Source: Emiliania huxleyi CCMP1516 | Lineage: Eukaryota; Haptophyta; Isochrysidales; Noelaerhabdaceae | DNA length: 64,000 nt | Reading direction: 5' to 3' | NCBI RefSeq assembly: GCF_000372725.1 | Contig: NW_005202237.1 | Span: 2,501 to 66,500 of the forward strand | Part shown: positions 9,776 to 20,081 of the stretch, in pieces | Layout: each line of letters opens with the position of its first letter | Position numbering within the stretch: the stretch's first letter is position 1 | The notes under the pieces: model-generated | Databases searched by the model: none | Seen by the model: only the letters and a program-made list of their open reading frames with translations | Told to the model about the DNA's origin: nothing | Program-made: the position numbers and the translations under genes

Positions 9776-9945
9776 CCCTCCAAATTCGGGTCGGAGCGTA
9801 GCGGAGTGGGCCCCGAGTTTGAAAAGGGCGACGGACGCTCAAGCGTCCTAGCCTCCAACAACGCCTCCCCGGCGCAGAGGGCGGGGGCCCCCGGAGGGAT
9901 GCTCAACCGCTCCACGCCACGCTGCTTGCGGCGGTCCTCTTCCCA
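9775..9945 (+). repeat. Dispersed repeat, copy 1 (inverted copy at 41265-41425)
   Basis: The block CCCTCCAAATTCGGGTCGG, then CCTCCAACAACGCCTCCCC and CCACGCCACGCTGCTTGC, is present at both places with only a few differences, in opposite orientation. No terminal repeats are visible. It is probably a conserved end of a longer repeat. Confidence 0.85.
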
Positions 9946-10039
9946 GCTCCGCTGAGGGCCCTGCGTTATTTATTTATGGTGTGATAGACTCCAAGCAAGC
10001 CCTTTGTGCTGGGTTCCGGCTCCTACCCAGATAGGGGGT

Positions 10040-10420
10040 CTGTCCACAAACTGGCTGGCCCCTATGCAATAGGTAGGTAGGTAGGTCCGGTTTTGACCGC
10101 CCCAGAGGGCCCCGCAATAGGTAGGTAGGGTAGGTAGGTGGTGGTGGTGGGGTGGGGGTGGGGGTGTTGGGGGGCAGGGGTTAAAAAAACCGCTTCGCTC
10201 GCGCGGGAGACGGCTAGCCGCGAACGGGCCATGGCCCATGCGCATGCCAGACGAGTCGCCTGCGGCTGGGACGCCAGCCGAGACGGGTGCGGCGGCGGCG
10301 CCCGCGGAGCCTATTCACAGAGGGCCAAACGGGTATTTTTCGCTTCGCTGCGCGGCCCGCAATAGGTAGGTAGGTGGGGCACGGAGCCTGGCGGTTGGCG
10401 CCCGCAATAGGTAGGTGAAA
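10040..10420. repeat. CGCAATAGGTAGGTAGG repeats and (GGT)n-rich tract
   Basis: Four scattered copies of CGCAATAGGTAGGT within 380 bp, embedded in G-rich simple sequence (GGTGGTGGTGGTGG, GGGGTGGGGGTGGGGG). It is directly upstream of the dehydrogenase gene and would be prone to G-quadruplex formation. Confidence 0.8.
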
Positions 10421-10508
10421 GGCAGGGCGTTTTTCGCGCCACTATCTACTCGAGTAAAGGAGGCTTGATGCCCGCGCCGACCACGAGCCAACTACCGCCG
10501 TCGCCGCC

Positions 10509-11588
10509 ATGCCGCCAGCCGCTCGCTCGGCCGCTCGCACCAGCAGCCTATACGCCAGCCCTCCCGACCGGATCGCCATCATCGGCACTGGCGTGATTGG
10601 CGCCTCATGGGCCGCGCTGTTTGCGGCGCGTGGCTTTGACGTGGTGGGCATGGTGCGGAACGAGCACGAGGCCAAGCTCTTTGCCGCGGCGGCCAGCGAG
10701 GCGTGGGTGCGTCTTCGCGCGCGTGGCATCGCGCGCGAGGCGGCTCCGACACGCATCCGGCACGTCTTTTCGATCGAGGAGTGCTGCGCTGGCGCCGTCT
10801 ATGTGCAGGAGTCGGTGCCAGAGAACCTGAGGCTGAAACAGCAGGTCGTCGCGCAGATCGACGCCGCCTGCCCGCGCGGCGTCCTCATCGGCACCTCCTC
10901 CTCCTTCCTCTCCGCGTCCCTCATCTCTCTCAGCTGCGCCGTCGACCCGTCCCGCGTGGTCACCGTCCACCCCTCGCTCCCTGCGTGGGACAACTTTGTC
11001 GAGGTCTTCAGCTCCGAGCCTTCGCACGTCGCCCGGCTCGTCGACCTGCTCGACTGTCAGCTCGGCATGGACGTCGTGCCGCTCGGCCGCGAGTCCCACG
11101 GCCACGTGCTGAATGCGATGCTGCTCTCCCTCGCAACCACCTCGGCGCTGCTCATCCGCTCGGGCGTCTGCAGCGCAGCCGAGGCGGACCGCGCCGCTTC
11201 GCACATGGGCAAGCTCATGTACGCGGGCGGCGGCGGCTCGGCCAACTACGTCGGGCTGATTGGCGGCGGCAAGCTCGACGGCGTGGTCGCGATCGCCACG
11301 GACGGCTACACAAACGTCCCGCTGGGAATGCTCGGCTCGGCGGTGACGGCGGTCTTTGGGCACGGGCTCCTCGGCCGCGCGCTGCTGTGGCTGCTGCAGC
11401 TCCTCCACGCGCCGCTCTCTCTCCTCGAGGGCTGGCTCCACCCGATGCGCGCGATCCAGACCTACTTCCTCTCCCCCTGCCTGGACGAGTACAGGCGGCT
11501 CGGCGGCGGCGACGCCCTGTGCCACCGCATCCTGCAGCGCGTGATCGCGCTCGACTCGGCGGACAACTTGCCGCCGCTGTCGGACTGA
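10509..11588 (+). CDS. 3-hydroxyacyl-CoA-dehydrogenase-like NAD enzyme (lambda-crystallin/CRYL1-like)
   Basis: Intronless, 359 codons, good ATG context (GCCGCCATGCC). The Rossmann start IAIIGTGVIGASWAALFAARG is followed by the family signature VYVQESVPENLRLKQQV. Next come the substrate-loop segment LIGTSSSFLSASL and the catalytic-region VTVHPSLPAWDNFVEV. In CRYL1 and bacterial HAD proteins the last of these is HPxNPP, so the loop has diverged. The C-terminal helical domain (LNAMLLSLATTSALL) is present, with an additional hydrophobic, leucine-rich stretch near 300. Family activity is oxidation of a beta-hydroxy acid or its CoA ester with NAD+ (L-gulonate 3-dehydrogenase in animals). The altered HP motif makes the exact substrate uncertain. 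Probably cytosolic, as no targeting peptide is apparent. Confidence 0.85.
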   Translation: MPPAARSAARTSSLYASPPDRIAIIGTGVIGASWAALFAARGFDVVGMVRNEHEAKLFAAAASEAWVRLRARGIAREAAPTRIRHVFSIEECCAGAVYVQESVPENLRLKQQVVAQIDAACPRGVLIGTSSSFLSASLISLSCAVDPSRVVTVHPSLPAWDNFVEVFSSEPSHVARLVDLLDCQLGMDVVPLGRESHGHVLNAMLLSLATTSALLIRSGVCSAAEADRAASHMGKLMYAGGGGSANYVGLIGGGKLDGVVAIATDGYTNVPLGMLGSAVTAVFGHGLLGRALLWLLQLLHAPLSLLEGWLHPMRAIQTYFLSPCLDEYRRLGGGDALCHRILQRVIALDSADNLPPLSD

Positions 11589-12227
11589 GGCCGCGGGCGA
11601 CAGCCGAGCGGGCCGCGCGACAGCCGGGCCCCAGGCGCTGCGCACAGCGAGCGCTGCGAGCCATGTCCAGCATGTCCCATAGGCGAGATCATGTGAGACA
11701 ATGGGAGCCTTAAAAAACATGTCTCATGTGACATGCACATGTGCATGCACATGTGCATGTGCATGCACATGCACATGCACATGTGTGTCGAGGTTACGTT
11801 GTGCTGCTCCTGGACCCTTAAGTTTTATTCGCGGGGGAGGCAACCCCCCCGAACCCCAGCGCTATTTGGGGGGTATTCCCCTATTCTCGGGGACTCCCCC
11901 GCCATTTTTGTGGAAACGAAAGGCTCGCGAACAGCAGCCCCCCCCCCCCCCCCCCCCGCCCCGCCCCGAGTCCCGTTGTGGGAGTGCGTTGAAAACTTGA
12001 GCGGGTTGTCGGTTGAATATCGCGCACACAAGTCACAACACATCACGAAACCCGGGGCTTGTCATTTACTTCCGTTTTGCTTTCGGCCTGCTTTCGGCCT
12101 GTGAGAAAAATAAGAAGTCTCGAAAAAGTTTTTATTTTTTTTGCTGTTGCTGTTTGAGCGCTCTACCCAGCCTGTGCTGCTGTGCTGCTGCTGCTGCAGC
12201 AGACCGCACGACCGCAGACAGGAGAGA
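11589..12227. other. Gene-free stretch with (TGCATG)n and poly-C
   Basis: It contains CATGTCCAGCATGTCCCATA (intron-like motif, 11660), a TGCATG array (11730-11782), a G/C hairpin-rich block (11830-11910) and an interrupted C17 run (11939-11957). A T-rich stretch at 12125-12145 precedes the next frame. I see no gene. Confidence 0.5.
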
Positions 12228-12562
12228 TGCAGTCCCCACGGAGGAAGGGCAAAGGCAAGGCCCGGGCGCTCGTCCGGCCGACGCCTCCCCGCAAGTCGCC
12301 GCCGGCGCAACGGCTGGGCAAGCGAACACTCGAGCAGTCGGAGGCCGGGCCCTCAGCACCTCCGACTGCAGAGAAGGCACCTCCAGAACCTCCTTCGCCT
12401 CCAGTGGCTCCCGGAGCTCCAGTGTCTCCCGGCAATCGCAAGAAGATTGTCGTAAACACGGACGAGGCGCCCAATGCGCCGAGGAAGCAGCACTCGACGA
12501 GGAGTGCGACCGCCTCTGCCGGCCAGGCCTCCACGAGTCGAAAGCTCTTCGACGATGGCTGA
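12228..12562 (+). CDS. Small basic, proline-rich hypothetical protein
   Basis: An open frame of 111 codons starting MQSPRRKGKGKARALVRP, rich in Lys, Arg, Pro and Ala, with PPEPPSPPVAPGAPVSPG in the middle and a Ser/Thr-rich tail ending KLFDDG. It looks like a disordered, possibly nuclear N-terminal region. Downstream in-frame similarity is lost, so this may be the first exon of something longer or a repeat-borne frame. No function can be assigned. Confidence 0.35.
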
Positions 12563-13147
12563 CGTCGCCGGATGTCGGCGCCCAACCACTCGTCGCAGGC
12601 CTGCGGCGCTGCGAGTCGCGGCACAGGCGCGAGCCTGCGGGCGCCACTCGTCCCGCGCGAGCAGGACACACGCTTCTTCCGCGATTGCCGCTCCAGGCGG
12701 CTGGCCGCATTCTCCTCGGGCTGGGGCCTACGTGGTGTTCAAGACGGCGGACATCCTCTCGCCCGCAGCGGGCGGCTCTCCTCGCTCTACGACCCAACGC
12801 GAGCACGCAGCAGGAGAGGCAGGCGCGCCGCGGCACCCACCCTCCCACCCTCACGGCAGCCTCGCCCGGCACGCACGCGCCCCGCAACCCATTTCCACAA
12901 GCGCTCCTTCGGGGCTCGCTCCCCTTTTCAGGCCCGTGCCGGTGCACTCGCTCTGTGGGCCGGCGCGGGCCTGGAGCAAAAGCAAATTCTCGTCTGACGG
13001 CGCCGGTAGAGAGAGAAAGCCGCGCGCGTAGCCCCATCCCCAAGGATGCCATGATTACACTTCACAACACACTACACAGACTACACACAGCTCCACCGTC
13101 CACCCACTATGCACTAATACGATAAAACGAACACAGCCGACACACGA
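12563..13147. other. Gene-free stretch
   Basis: GC-rich sequence, then an A/C-rich segment of CACACTACACAGAC-like simple sequence from 13040 to 13140. No supported gene. It may hold the remainder of the preceding hypothetical gene. Confidence 0.4.
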
Positions 13148-14590
13148 CACAGCGGCAGAAGTACCGTTTATTCATTATTCTTTATTGTGTGTCTTTTTTG
13201 GATTTTTTGCTTATTTTTTGCATTTTGGATTTTGCGACTGGTTGGGTAGTAGTCTAAGTTCTGAGCCTGGAGGCCTAACGGGTCTAAGTGTGGCTAGCCA
13301 CGCTGGAGTGCTTGCGCGGTCTAAGATCAGCGGGAGCCTCTTACATCGGCTAAGTCGGCCGTGGACGGCCTGGGGCCAAGAGGCTCCCACCGTGATCAAC
13401 GTACAACGATACGGCGCAGCCCCCAAATTTTCTTCGCCTGCGGCGGGCGATCGATCCTTCTCATGCTCAGCAATCGCCGCCTCAGCATCCTCCTCTTCCG
13501 ATTCTCGTTGCTGCTTCTTGAGCGCAATCTTCGGCGACTTCTCGCCAAACAGTTCTCACAAATAGCCTCAAGCTCAAACAAACGCGTGTCAGAGAAGCCT
13601 GTGTATGCTGGTCCTCTTTGAACGATCCGCGCGTGAGGTAGCATAGGGCCTTGTTGGCAGCAGCCAGCTTGTTGCGCTGCTTCGTTGCGATGAGCTGATT
13701 GGGATCGCAGAAGTGCATGCCAAGCACCGCCACGATCTTGAAGCAGAACACATCGCAACCGCATCGTCCGCACTGCCATCGGCATGCCGCGCCCGCCGCT
13801 TCGCCGCAGCCGCCTTAGGCACGCATAGCGGCAGCATATGGTACGTTGCGCGTACTTGAGCAGGCGTTGCGCGCCGCAAGTAGCGCACTGGCCCTGGGAG
13901 AAGGCGATATGGCGTCGTGCGCGCGGCAAACGTTGGTCGGGACGCGTCCAGGTATTTTTCGGGCAAACCTGAAAGCTTTTCAGGTATACCCGGGTTTTAC
14001 CCGGAGTTGGCCTTATGTCGTCTAAGTTCATGCCCCCCGACCATGAGGGTCTAAGTCTGAGCCCGGCTCCGTGCGGGGGCTAAGTTGAGCGCTCGCTCGC
14101 TGCAGAGGCTAAGTGTAGAGCGACCCTCTAGCCCTACTACCCAACCATTATTTTGCGATTGCGCTCTGGGGGGAGGCGGGGCCCCTAGCGGGTACCCATG
14201 CGGGGGGAGATGGGGTCCCATGGCCCGCCGCAGGCGCCGATTTAAAAGCACGTCTTGTCCTTTTGCCTGCGGAAACGTTCAGCTCCCCCACTCGTGTCCC
14301 CGCCCGCCGGTCTCAAAGAGAACCCCGGACAAGCTCCGTTGCCACCTTCCAGTGACTGTGCAGCTCTTCGCTATGCCAGAGACCCCCAAGGCTACGGCGC
14401 CGGACTGGGCGAGCTCCCCCGCCGACACGACACAGCGGCAGAAGTACCGTTTATTTCATTATTGTGTGTCTTTTGGATTTTGCTTATTTTTTGGATTTTG
14501 CGATTGCGCTCTGGGGGGAGGCGGGGCCCCTAGCGGGTACCCATGCGGGGGGGGGGGGGGGACCCATGGCCCGCCGCAGGCGCCGATTTT
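13148..14590. repeat. Local tandem duplication split by a transposon
   Basis: The block starting GACACAGCGGCAGAAGTACC and containing TTGCGATTGCG next to CTCTGGGG occurs at 13148-13237 plus 14150-14242, and again at 14428-14590. Removing the 912-bp element at 13238-14149 and one target copy gives a tandem period of about 359 bp. The duplication therefore predates the MULE-like insertion, which hit only one unit. Confidence 0.75.
13238..14149. mobile_element. MULE-like DNA transposon, 912 bp, 9-bp TSD
   Basis: Terminal inverted repeats TGGTTGGGTAGTAG near each end, flanked by the direct duplication ATTTTGCGA (13229-13237 and 14150-14158). A 9-bp target duplication is typical of Mutator-like elements. 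Both subterminal regions carry repeated CTAAGT boxes followed by short hairpins. On the minus strand there is an open frame (14031-13396) with CATCGAQRLL and CRYACLRR cysteine pairs, perhaps a remnant of an element protein. There is no recognisable transposase, so it is probably non-autonomous. Confidence 0.8.
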
Positions 14591-16858
14591 TTTGCGATTT
14601 TTTCTCTTATGCCCGATTTTCTACTTGTTTTCATGAGAATTCGCGTATTGCGCGACCATCCATGCTATCACGCCTTGCGACAGCCTGTCGGCGCTGCTGA
14701 CCGTGCCATGCTGCTCAACTGACCGCCTGCATAGCTCGCGGCCTTAGTCTTTGGCATTCAGTGACGACCTGATCGTACGGCCAGTAGGAAGGTGTCCTTC
14801 CAGCGCGTGCACGCTTCTGACGCAATGCGCGTCACAAACTGCCTCGGATTGGCTGCTGGCACTCTCGAGGCTATGGCTACACAGCCTCGCGCGCATGGGC
14901 AGTCAAGAGGGACCATGCACCTTCTCACGACAGCGCCGGTGCCTCTCTCTTGGACCGGCAAACGTGGTGGTCTCGTGTCACCAATGTGGGACCAGTGCGG
15001 CATCGCGCCATCGACAGCTCTGAACTGCGCCTCACCACTGACCGGGAAGGCCGCCAAGTGGGTCAGCACCGGTCGCACATTGTGGCAGCAGTCAGTAGTG
15101 CATGTCTGATAGCTAGAGCAGCAGCGTCAGGGTCGCAGGGTCGGATCGTGTCAAGCCTCTCGCCCGGCCGGCCGCGTGCAGACGTCGGCCTGTCTGCTGT
15201 CTGGAGTGATCTGTCGGCGGTCAGTACGACCGATCAGGTCGGAGTTTTCTGATGGCTGGAGGGTCTATCTGTATGTACTCCTCGAGACCTCTCCAAATCT
15301 GCCCTCTAATCAACCGTAATCATTCGGGAAGTCGGTGGTATGAGCGAGTATGAGCGCCGGGGCCCCGTTTCCGCACTGCGGCCGTCAGGGGCGGCGACCC
15401 CCCCATCTACTGATGATATGCGCATCCTAGATGCCAAACGCCATCTAGGATGCGTTTTCCATCTAAGGACACCGGGTGTCTCCACTATGATTGGGTTCTC
15501 CAAGAAGATTCAATTATCTTTAGATGGTGCCCCGCGTCTTTTGAGTTTTGTGTTTTGATAGCCCGTGACATCTCAGATACTGCAGTCGTCTTCAGACGCA
15601 CAAGTGTGCCGAGATGATACCCTCATCTTGGGTTAGTCCATGCATCCCAGGATGCAATGTGGCATCTGAGGATGCGCAATGCATCTCAGGAACATGAGCG
15701 CGTTGTCGGTTTTTTTCACTATTTTTCGATCGACAGTGTCGGAGTTTTTTGCCGAACCCGAACCCGAAATAAAAACCAGTCTTACATATACAACCTTCCA
15801 TAGTGTAGAAAAGTCAGCATTAGCACAAGGGCTAAGTGCCCCCCACCATCACTCACTGGCTCCCAGTTCCATCACTATCAGTAGTATTCCACAGACAACA
15901 GAGTAGTTAGTGCTTAGTCACATCACACTTACATAAAAAATTAGATATTCTTACCTTCTTGCCCCCCTCCGAGACTGGAGACAGTCACCACCCGTACACA
16001 GGAGAAATGGGAGTGCGCCCCGCCCCCGCTTGCCCTGCCTGCGCAGGATAGCGTGCCCCGATGACGGCGACACATAGCGGGGTACACTGCGCAAGGAGGG
16101 GGTGCGTCGCCTTTCTTTGTCCTCTCGAGGGAATGTTCTCTCGACGCCCATGGCCTTTTTCTGAGGTTTCGTACTAATGACGTCCTTCTTGGCACTTCGG
16201 GCGTCGGTTGTGCGTATCTGTAGTGTCTATTCCCTCGGTAATGTGTTACGGGTATCGGTCACTGAGTGGACGCTATCTCTAACCATTTGATCTACGTTTG
16301 CCGACTTCGGCCGTCCGCCTCTCGATGGTCGAGTGGCTTCCGGATCGAATCGGCGACTATGACCCTTATAATTTTTTTCACACCTGGCGGGCCCAATTTT
16401 GCTCAGATGCACCTCCGAATTCGAAATCGCGTCCTCACGCTTAGCGCTTGGTGTGCGTCCGTTTTTCGTCACGGGTGTCGTGTGATCACACTTACATAGC
16501 CATACTAGTAGCAGCTGAGATTAGCATAGATTCATAGTCTCCACTCCCACTTTGATCCAAGGGCTCACACGCCGCTCAAGTCTTTAAATTTAACTTGTAT
16601 TTTAATGATTAAATGCCAAGCATCTTGGGATGCGACGCATCTTCAGATGATTCGAGCATCCCAGGATGCTCCGGCATCTTAAGTTGAAAATACCATCTAG
16701 AGATGCTCGAGCATAGGCAAGACAGTGTGCAGTCCAAGTAGGGCGCATCTTAGATGCATATTATCTCAAGATGCGCATATCATCTGTAGATGGGGGGGTC
16801 GCTGCCCCTGACGGGCGCGGCGCACGGTGCCTCCGGGGGCCCCCGCCTCCCCCCAGAG
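14509..16858. mobile_element. TIR DNA transposon copy 1, 8-bp TSD, carrying a nested element
   Basis: It begins CTCTGGGGGGAGGCGGGGCC and ends with the inverse (GGCCCCCGCCTCCCCCCAGAG type). It is flanked by an exact CGATTGCG duplication (14501-14508 and 16859-16866). Without the nested element (about 15386-16813) it would be about 920 bp, matching copy 2 (56574-57486, 913 bp). Interior sequence is nearly identical to copy 2 in the opposite orientation. The 8-bp duplication suggests hAT or a similar superfamily; no transposase is encoded. Confidence 0.9.
15386..16813. mobile_element. Nested TIR element with CATC/GATG subterminal arrays
   Basis: About 1.43 kb inside copy 1. The termini match over roughly 45 bp, reading CCGTCAGGGGC, then GCGACCCCCCCATCTAC and GATGATATGCGCATC. 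Just inside each end there is an array of short palindromes of the type GCATCCTAGATGC, at 15420-15700 and 16610-16795, typical of transposase-binding subterminal repeats. The centre is AT-richer, with no credible long frame. I could not identify its target duplication. The corresponding uninterrupted site is seen in copy 2. Confidence 0.85.
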
Positions 16859-16866
16859 CGATTGCG

Positions 16867-17053
16867 TGTGCCGTTCGGTGTGCCCGTGTCATGACTCATG
16901 AGAGCCCATTCGTTGACGCAATTAAAGTGTATATGTGCACAAATCCCGCCGTGTGACGCGTCCCGAGATATGCACGCGTGGCGTCAGCCGTCACACGACG
17001 CACTCGCAGACCGACTGATCCGTGATCGTGATGATCCACTCTCCACCACGAGC
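16867..17053. other. Short spacer, 3' of the dioxygenase-glycosyltransferase gene
   Basis: Likely 3' UTR of the minus-strand gene that ends at 17054. No repeat or RNA gene is apparent. Confidence 0.4.
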
Positions 17054-19802
17054 TCAAAAAATGTACCAGAGAGTCTCCCCCTCGACCAAGCCGAGCCCTC
17101 TCGCAACTCGCTGAATCTCGCCCTCCCCGCCCTCCTCGGCGCGGCGAAGCGAGACGCAGACCGCGACGGGTCCGCGGATGTCGCGCGTGTGCACGACGGG
17201 GAGGGTGAACGGCGGCAGCAGCGCGCCGTCGCTGCCGCGCAACCTGTGGTTGGTGTACAGCTCGCCCACCTTGCGCGGGTTGATGTCGGCGAGCGCGACG
17301 ACGCGCGACCGCGCGGCGGCCGAGAGCGCGGCGACGAACGCCTTCCCGTCCCTGCCCGCGCCCCAGACGGTGAAGGTCGCCCAGCGAGGGTCGCTCAGCA
17401 CGCGCCGCTCGAACGCGGCGGCGCGAGCCTGCAGCAGCGTCCTGCGGTCGACGGTGGACGTCATCGACGAGGCGGTCCACCTGAGGACAGCGATGGACGA
17501 GTCGTGGACGTGTGCGCCCCTCCTCAACATCCGCCTGGCGAGGCCGCGCCGGTAGAGGAGGAGCGGCTCCTCGCGGCTGCCTACGGGGGCGTGTCGCGGA
17601 CGTGTCCCGGACATGTCGTCGGCCGGGCAGAGGAGCGGCTCCTCGCGGCCGCCGACTCGGAGGAGCGGCCGCTCTGCGCGCGCGGCCCGGTCGAGGTGCG
17701 CGTGGAAGAAGAGGAGGTCCTCGGCAGGCACCTCCTGTGGACGCGTCCTGGGACGGGTCACGGACGGAAGGAGAGGGCGAGGCGCCTCCGCGGGCACGCT
17801 CCTCGAAGCCGCCGACCGCGTCGAAGGTTGCTCGCGCCATGGCCCAAGTGGGCATCTGGACCGTCGTCTCCTGCGCGGCCGAGAGGGCGCTGGGGCGAGG
17901 CGCGGAGCAGGGGGTTTGCGAGGGCGGGAGAGGCACCCGGAACTGGTGCAGCCAGAGCCCCTCCTCGTCGAGGGAGTGCGCCCACGCCTCGTGGTGCGCC
18001 GTCGCGCCGTCCGGCCACCGCCGCCACGCCCCGCCGACAAGGGAGCGGGGCGAAGCGGACAGCGCGGCGACCTGCAGCTCGACGCGCCGCGGCAGCATGA
18101 CTAGCGGGCGAGGAGGCGGCGCGGTGAGTGGGCGGCGAGGGGAGTGGCGGCTCGTGCCGTCGGGGAGCAGGCGCCGTCGTCTGCGTCGAGGAAGGCGAGC
18201 AGCGAGCCCGACGACTGCGCAACGGCGCGGTTCTTTGCGAACCCGATCCCGCCCGCCTCGGCGTGCGCGTCTCCGCCCCACCGCGACCCCGACGCGACAC
18301 AATCGACCCGGGCGGCGCGCAGCCGAGGGATCCACGCCTCGATGAGGGCGCGGGTGCCGTCGGAGGAGCCGTCGTCGAAGATGGACACCTCGAGCGGCCC
18401 GCGGTACGTCTGCGCGAGCACCGACGCCAGCGCCTCGTCGAGGCACCACGCCGCGTTGTGCGCCGGCACGACGAGCGAGACGCGCGGCAGCGACGGGTCG
18501 ACGTCGCGCGGCCTGCCCTCGGCCGCGGCGCCGAGCCGAGCAACCTCGGCCGCGAGCGACTCGGCGGAGGCGACGGAGGGGCGCTTGGGCGGCGGGAGGA
18601 GGAGCGCCTCGTCGGGCGGCCGCTTGGACGGCTCGCCTAAGGACGCCCTTAGCTCGCCGGCCGGGCATGGCTCGCCGGCCGAGCATGCCGCAAGCCCCGC
18701 GGAAGAAGCGCACCCTGCAGAGGCCTCGCCGGAGCGCGAGGGCGGAGGGGCGGAGAGGAGGGCGAGGCTCCGCACTCCGTGCGCCGCAAAGGCCTCCGCC
18801 GTCACACGCGCCATGCCGTTGACGAGCACGCGCGGCGTGGCGGCCCGGTTGCTCGTCCCGCCGTGCACGAGCCACGGGTGCAGGAGTACCACGTCGCCCG
18901 CCTCGCCGCACACCTGCAGCACCTCCGCCTCGGACGCCGCACCCTCCTCCTCGTGGGCCGGCTCGCCCGCCGCCGCCCGGCCGCCGCCGCTCTCCCGGGC
19001 GAGCCGCAGGCAGCCCGCCTCTCGCCGCGCCCCCGCCTCGCGAGCCGACCAGCCGTTGAGCTCGTCGTGCGGCACGCCTGCGGGACATGCCGCGCACACG
19101 TCGTGGACGTGTCACGGACCGGCCGACGAGCCGCTCGCGCCGCTCGCCGCGCTCTCCCACCTCGCGCAGCGCCGCCGCAACCCACCGGTGAGAGCCGCGG
19201 ATGAGCGCGGTGCCGCCGCCGCCGGGCGACCATCCCGACCCGAGCAGCAGCACGACGGCGCCCTGGAAGGGGTGGCCCTCGCTGGTGCGCGCGGCGCCTG
19301 TGTCAAAGCCAGGTCCGATGTCGACGTGCCAGCCACGCCACCGCTCGCCGCGGCGGTTCACTGGCGCCCAGCTCCCGGCCGGGTCGTCGCAGCCTCCGCG
19401 CTCATCGGGGAATGCGACCGGGGCGTACCAGTGCCGCACGGGCACGCGGCCGCCGTCGGTCGGCGCGGCCGCGTTGACGGGAAGCTCCCAGCCACCCTCG
19501 CCCAGAATCGCGTCGAGCGCCGCAACGAGCCGCGGCGAGGCGACGAGCTCGGCCCAGTGTGCTGCGTCGCCCGGCGGCGTCACCTCCAGCACGCGGCGAG
19601 ACCCGCCCGAAGGCCACGTGTCTGGCCGATCGAGGCTGGCCGACGCCTCACCAGACTCGGCGGCGATGGACGGCGCCTCGAGCTCCCTCGCGATCTGCGC
19701 CATCAGCGACTCCATCGTCGCCGGCTCCACAGCCCGTCGGATCGTCACCCAGCCGTCGCGGGCAAAGGCCGCGCGGAGGCGGTCGGCGTAGACCGTGGAC
19801 AT
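17054..19802 (-). CDS. Phytanoyl-CoA-dioxygenase-like domain fused to a B3GNTL1-like GT2 glycosyltransferase
   Basis: The N-terminal half is a 2-oxoglutarate/Fe(II) oxygenase of the PhyH type. Iron ligands are in GWHVDIGPG (H-x-D) and LLHPWLVHGG, with a 2OG-binding Arg in AATPRVLVNG. After a linker of about 100 Pro/Ala/Ser-rich residues a family-2 glycosyltransferase begins: PRVSLVVPAHNAAWCLDEAL, SIFDDGSSDGT, GIGFAKNRAVAQSSG, FLDADD. Later segments VPAEDLLFFHAHLDR, LLLYRRG and WATFTVWGAGRDGKAFV follow human B3GNTL1 closely. B3GNTL1 has been identified as the galactosyltransferase that decorates queuosine in tRNA-Tyr. The N-terminus MSTVYADRLRAAFARDGWV starts at the ATG at 19802. At least four introns; the one after FLDADD is GC-AG in phase 1. 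Three carry introner motifs (near 19100, 17750 and 17600). The fused architecture is seen directly; tRNA modification is inference. Confidence 0.8.
17558..17649 (-). other. Young intron: 20-bp exon duplication around a 52-bp insert
   Basis: GAGGAGCGGCTCCTCGCGGC occurs at 17558-17577 and 17630-17649. Between them are 52 bp with GTGTCGCGGACGTGTCCCGG repeats. In the coding (minus) sense the insert ends CCCCGTAG. A GC donor in the upstream copy keeps the frame in the stretch that corresponds to the LLLYR motif of B3GNTL1. Confidence 0.85.
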
Positions 19803-20081
19803 ATATTTATGAGAAAGCGATTCTCCCAAGAATTTTAGTGCGCCACACTGCGTGGCGCACTCTGTGGTCTCAAAAGAATTCTGCGCCCCGCGCTTGAGCA
19901 CTTGAGCACTGGATAGGGTCGATTCCGCATGGTACGGGACCCCACACTAACTAGGCACCGGACTGGCGCGCACTGGCACTAACACAGGTACATCACGGGA
20001 GCCGCCTAAGTAAGTAAGTGACTCCTGCGAGGACGGCGAGGCACTTAGCTCCGTGCACTCGACCGCGGCCCTCGCCGCAGG
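19803..20081. other. Upstream region of the dioxygenase-glycosyltransferase gene
   Basis: It holds an inverted repeat of GTGCGCCAC type (19840-19865), an AAGAATTTTAG motif close to the ATG, and the 50-bp block shared with the EF-hand gene (19888-19945). No coding sequence is seen. Confidence 0.5.

Noticed and set aside
10605-11720. 371-codon minus-strand frame opposite the dehydrogenase
   Set aside because: Composition is Arg/Ala/Glu-rich nonsense; the plus strand carries the Rossmann and HAD motifs.
18144-19838. 564-codon plus-strand frame opposite the PhyH-GT2 gene
   Set aside because: An antisense by-product of GC-rich codons; the minus strand has catalytic motifs of two families, the plus strand has none.
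16896-19901. A single 1001-codon exon for the PhyH-GT2 gene
   Set aside because: Although one frame stays open, family motifs lie in three frames and are joined by splice sites and introner motifs; reading it as one exon destroys both catalytic domains.
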